From: JBHIFB01 sp046760905
GTDB taxonomy: Bacteria > Gemmatimonadota > CAZMKB01
DNA: 25,556 nt
NCBI GenBank assembly: GCA_046760905.1
Contig: JBHIFB010000037.1
Location: 1-25,556, forward strand
Direction of reading: 5' to 3'
Each line of letters begins with the position of its first letter. Position 1 is the first letter of the stretch. The notes beneath the pieces are model-generated. The model was not told the DNA's origin. It saw only the letters and a list, made by a program, of their open reading frames with translations, and made no database searches. Of this stretch, positions 23,668-25,556 are shown in pieces. The translations under genes and the position numbers were made by a program.

Positions 23668-23696
23668 ATTATACAAGAAGCAGAAAACCATGTCAA
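23668..23696 (-). promoter_or_regulatory. Perfect sigma-70 promoter upstream of rplU
   Basis: On the minus strand, TTGACA (23691-23696) and TATAAT (23668-23673) have a 17-base spacer, a full consensus match. Transcription would begin near 23661 and run through the small ORF at 23510-23596 into rplU-rpmA. Confidence 0.8.
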
Positions 23697-24007
23697 CCGA
23701 AACTGATGAGGTTGTTGAAAAAGTAGCTTTTGCGGGAGGAAGGTATTGGAAGGAGAGACTCAGAAACCAGCCATAGAGGTAGTTGTAGTGAAGCTGCATA
23801 TGCTACCCTCCCACTTGCTAAAACCTCTCTAATTTGGTAAACTCTATTCATCTTGAGTCTCCTCACCCGATTAAGGAGTTCAATTAGCACATTTCATTTT
23901 CCGGAGGCTCGCAAACTAACACAGTGTCTATTGATAAAATATTAGTCCTGGAAGGAGTTCAATCGCTGTAATCACAAGGCAGGTGGGCAATTGGGGTAGA
24001 ATACGAA
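23697..24007. other. AT-richer stretch without a convincing gene, possible transposon remnant
   Basis: This lies between the divergent rplU promoter region and the plus-strand hydrolase gene. A minus-strand frame at 23693-23890 (GTG start) shows no recognised domain, no SD and codon use (TTA, CTA) unlike the neighbours, so I do not call it. Its end, with TACTTTTTCAACAACCTC, resembles the ends of some insertion sequences, and the tract may be a remnant. A 12-base direct repeat, AAGGAGTTCAAT, occurs at 23873-23884 and 23952-23963. I see no clear promoter for the plus-strand gene. Confidence 0.35.
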
Positions 24008-25180
24008 ATGAACCGCAGAACATTCCTGAAAAGAGCGGCCCTCGCGACTCTCACTCTCAAATACACCCTCACACACGCCGGGTCCGCCTGGGCAATAACC
24101 GTAGAACCCATAAGGAAAGGTTTCGAGTCCTTCAAGGTAAGCGGCACCTACAGTCAAATCGGTTTCCAGATTGGCAGACGTTTTTCGAAAAACATCCACG
24201 AGATCATACATCGAAGAAGCGAATGGCATCTGAAACTGCTAGCCATCTTGAATTCTAAGAAAGGGAGGGCTCTTTCGAATGAACTCCTTGCCAATACCAG
24301 AACCCACTTTCCTCACATTCTCGAAGAAATAAGGGGGATGGCAGATGGCTCGCGAATAAGATTCGACAACCTATGGGCCATGTCTATCAAGTCGGAGCTG
24401 TTGTCACTAAGGGCCGATACGCCAGGATGCTCCAGTATATTTTATAAAGACACGAACAACATGTGGCTGTTTCACAACGAAGATGGACATTCTGCTTACA
24501 GGGACCTGATGTTCATAGTGAAGGTCAAACCACCATCAGGTGTCGGTTTCATATCCATGGTCTATCCGGGGATAATCACAGGGAACGGGCCTTCCCTGAA
24601 TGACAGAGGAATCGTGCAAACCACAAACTATATCGGCAGCACCAGATGCGAGACGGGGATTCCGAGATACGTTATCGGAAGAGCGATCCTGGAGGCAAGA
24701 GATACGAAAGAGGCAATAGATATCGCCACCATGGAGCCACGGGCCTACCCGTACCATCATAATATCGGAAGCATTGACGAGCGCAAGTATTTCTCGATAG
24801 AAACGACTCCCGAGGCAGCCCAGGTTAAGGAACCAACCGGCCAATACTTCCACACCAATCACCTCCTCTTCGACGGTACCCGAAGGTACAAATTCGAGGA
24901 CAGGGAATATACGAGTACTTCATCGATGTCCAGATACGAAGTCATCGAAGAGAGGTTGAATGACGCGAATGATCCGCCGACGGAACCCGATGATTTCCTG
25001 GAGATACTTTCATCCCATCAGAATGCGCCGTATTCGCCGTGCCGGCATCCTGAAGGAAACATCCATGGTGCCACGCTGGGTACTGCCTTCATCGATCTCA
25101 AGAAAGGCACATTCCGCCTGTACTGTGGAAATCCCTGCAAGGCGGTCGGTGATCGGCTCTACATCGATTTCAAACTGTAG
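24008..25180 (+). CDS. Tat-exported peptidase C45-like amidohydrolase/acyltransferase
   Basis: This 390-residue protein carries a twin-arginine signal (NRRTFLK at residues 2-8, then an Ala/Leu/Thr-rich segment and a likely cleavage after GSAWA near residue 29), so it should be exported folded. The mature part resembles the C45 family of N-terminal-nucleophile hydrolases (isopenicillin-N acyltransferase-like). In that family a Cys becomes the new N-terminus after self-cleavage; here Cys141 in DTPGCSSIFYKD is the best candidate, followed by the typical LFHNEDG at 154-160, and NYIGS near 216. A mature Cys-Asn-Asp catalytic centre is implied but not proven. Substrates could be N-acyl amino acids, peptides or lactones. 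The ATG has only a weak, distant GGGG SD. It is the only clear plus-strand gene, converging with the next gene across 11 bases. Confidence 0.85.
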   Translation: MNRRTFLKRAALATLTLKYTLTHAGSAWAITVEPIRKGFESFKVSGTYSQIGFQIGRRFSKNIHEIIHRRSEWHLKLLAILNSKKGRALSNELLANTRTHFPHILEEIRGMADGSRIRFDNLWAMSIKSELLSLRADTPGCSSIFYKDTNNMWLFHNEDGHSAYRDLMFIVKVKPPSGVGFISMVYPGIITGNGPSLNDRGIVQTTNYIGSTRCETGIPRYVIGRAILEARDTKEAIDIATMEPRAYPYHHNIGSIDERKYFSIETTPEAAQVKEPTGQYFHTNHLLFDGTRRYKFEDREYTSTSSMSRYEVIEERLNDANDPPTEPDDFLEILSSHQNAPYSPCRHPEGNIHGATLGTAFIDLKKGTFRLYCGNPCKAVGDRLYIDFKL

Positions 25181-25191
25181 GCCAGGATCTT

Positions 25192-25380
25192 TTAAGTTTC
25201 CTTAATGGCGGCTTTTAACTTCTGCAAAGTCGCCGCTCCATAATATCTGCAACCGCGTTTCACCTCGTCAGGCTTGATGCCCCGAGCTTCGATAAGCTTC
25301 TTCACCTTACCCTGCGGAACATTCAGTTCCTGGGCCAGCTTACCGGCCGTATACAACTCGCCAGCTTTTTTCGTTGCCAT
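25192..25380 (-). CDS. Small helix-turn-helix (MerR/excisionase-like) protein
   Basis: This 62-residue basic protein has a helix-turn-helix pattern over residues about 9-36 (LYTAGKLAQELNVPQGKVKKLIEARGI), followed by a short segment with RYYGAATLQKLKAAI that resembles the wing of MerR- or excisionase-type domains. The ATG at 25380 is preceded by AAGGAGGTGA eight bases upstream; a GTG three codons earlier is part of that SD. There is no room for a second domain, so it is a stand-alone DNA-binding protein. Targets are unknown. It could bind nucleic acid in a general way or regulate a gene to the right of the window. Confidence 0.75.
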   Translation of the reverse strand: MATKKAGELYTAGKLAQELNVPQGKVKKLIEARGIKPDEVKRGCRYYGAATLQKLKAAIKET

Positions 25381-25389
25381 TACAGTCAC

Positions 25390-25556
25390 CTCCTTCGATT
25401 TGCGGTGGGATCAATTTTATCATCTATTTATTACGCAGTTATGTCTCTCAAATCAACACACACTCAGTGAACTTTCCCCAGTTTTTCTGAAACTTAGAGC
25501 CCGCGTTCGCAATTACGGTAACATATTATCACTCTGGGAAGCGACCACTCTGTGGG
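25390..25556. other. Upstream region of the small HTH gene; nothing else assigned
   Basis: This AT-rich stretch should contain the promoter of the HTH gene. TTGATT and TAATAA at 17-base spacing on the minus strand are only a weak match, so I do not call a promoter. I see no coding frame or RNA gene up to the right edge. Confidence 0.3.

Noticed and set aside
23693..23890. 65-residue minus-strand frame starting at GTG 23890
   Set aside because: No recognised motif, no SD, unlike codon use and an insertion-sequence-like end; more likely non-coding or a remnant.
1..25556. CRISPR array, tRNA or rRNA genes
   Set aside because: I saw no regularly spaced repeats and no cloverleaf or rRNA-like sequence in the gaps; all gaps but two are under 200 bases.

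Overview
This window is a bacterial chromosome segment. Most genes carry Shine-Dalgarno (SD) sequences of the AGGAGG type, several sites match sigma-70 TTGACA/TATAAT promoters, and the housekeeping clusters are typically bacterial. GC content looks near 50%. Nearly everything is on the minus strand, so the natural reading direction is right to left. The gene mix suggests an uncultured anaerobic or facultative bacterium of a little-studied phylum: ordinary lipid and ribosome clusters, short-chain acyl-CoA and methylmalonyl-CoA enzymes, and a protein related to archaeal cyclic 2,3-diphosphoglycerate synthetase. I cannot name the species from sequence alone.

Layout from right to left. (1) At the right edge, a small helix-turn-helix protein converges on a plus-strand Tat-exported peptidase-C45-like amidohydrolase, the only convincing plus-strand gene. 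(2) A 612-base stretch follows, with no large gene but two near-perfect minus-strand promoters and a possible 28-residue ORF. (3) Next come rplU-rpmA, then mdh, a COG2403-type P-loop protein, arcC (carbamate kinase) and sucC-sucD. (4) ndk stands alone between a hairpin and the next promoter. (5) The lipid-synthesis cluster is yceD-rpmF-plsX-fabH-fabD-fabG-acpP-fabF-rnc, tightly packed with overlapping starts and stops. (6) purE and a YrdC/TsaC-type gene follow. (7) A promoter then precedes ywlE (putative protein-arginine phosphatase), meaB, a methylmalonyl-CoA mutase B12-binding subunit, acyl-CoA dehydrogenase, thiolase, 3-hydroxyacyl-CoA dehydrogenase, a second acyl-CoA dehydrogenase, and a gene fusing RpiB to GlyA. 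(8) At the left edge is the 5' end of an unrecognised gene behind two tandem promoters.

How the genes fit together. Thiolase, hydroxyacyl-CoA dehydrogenase and two acyl-CoA dehydrogenases form a C4 or branched acyl-CoA module without a crotonase or electron-transfer flavoprotein in view. The B12 subunit with MeaB links propionyl-CoA/methylmalonyl-CoA to succinyl-CoA, and SucCD and malate dehydrogenase carry that carbon on to succinate and oxaloacetate. The fab cluster supplies fatty acids and PlsX feeds them to phospholipid synthesis.

Most unusual: the RpiB-GlyA fusion; the acyl-CoA cassette lying inside an otherwise familiar sua5-ywlE-rpiB-glyA neighbourhood; the COG2403/carbamate-kinase pair; a FabG whose cofactor-site residues look NADH-like; and the small ORF behind a perfect promoter upstream of rplU. 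I found no CRISPR array, tRNA, rRNA or intact insertion sequence.
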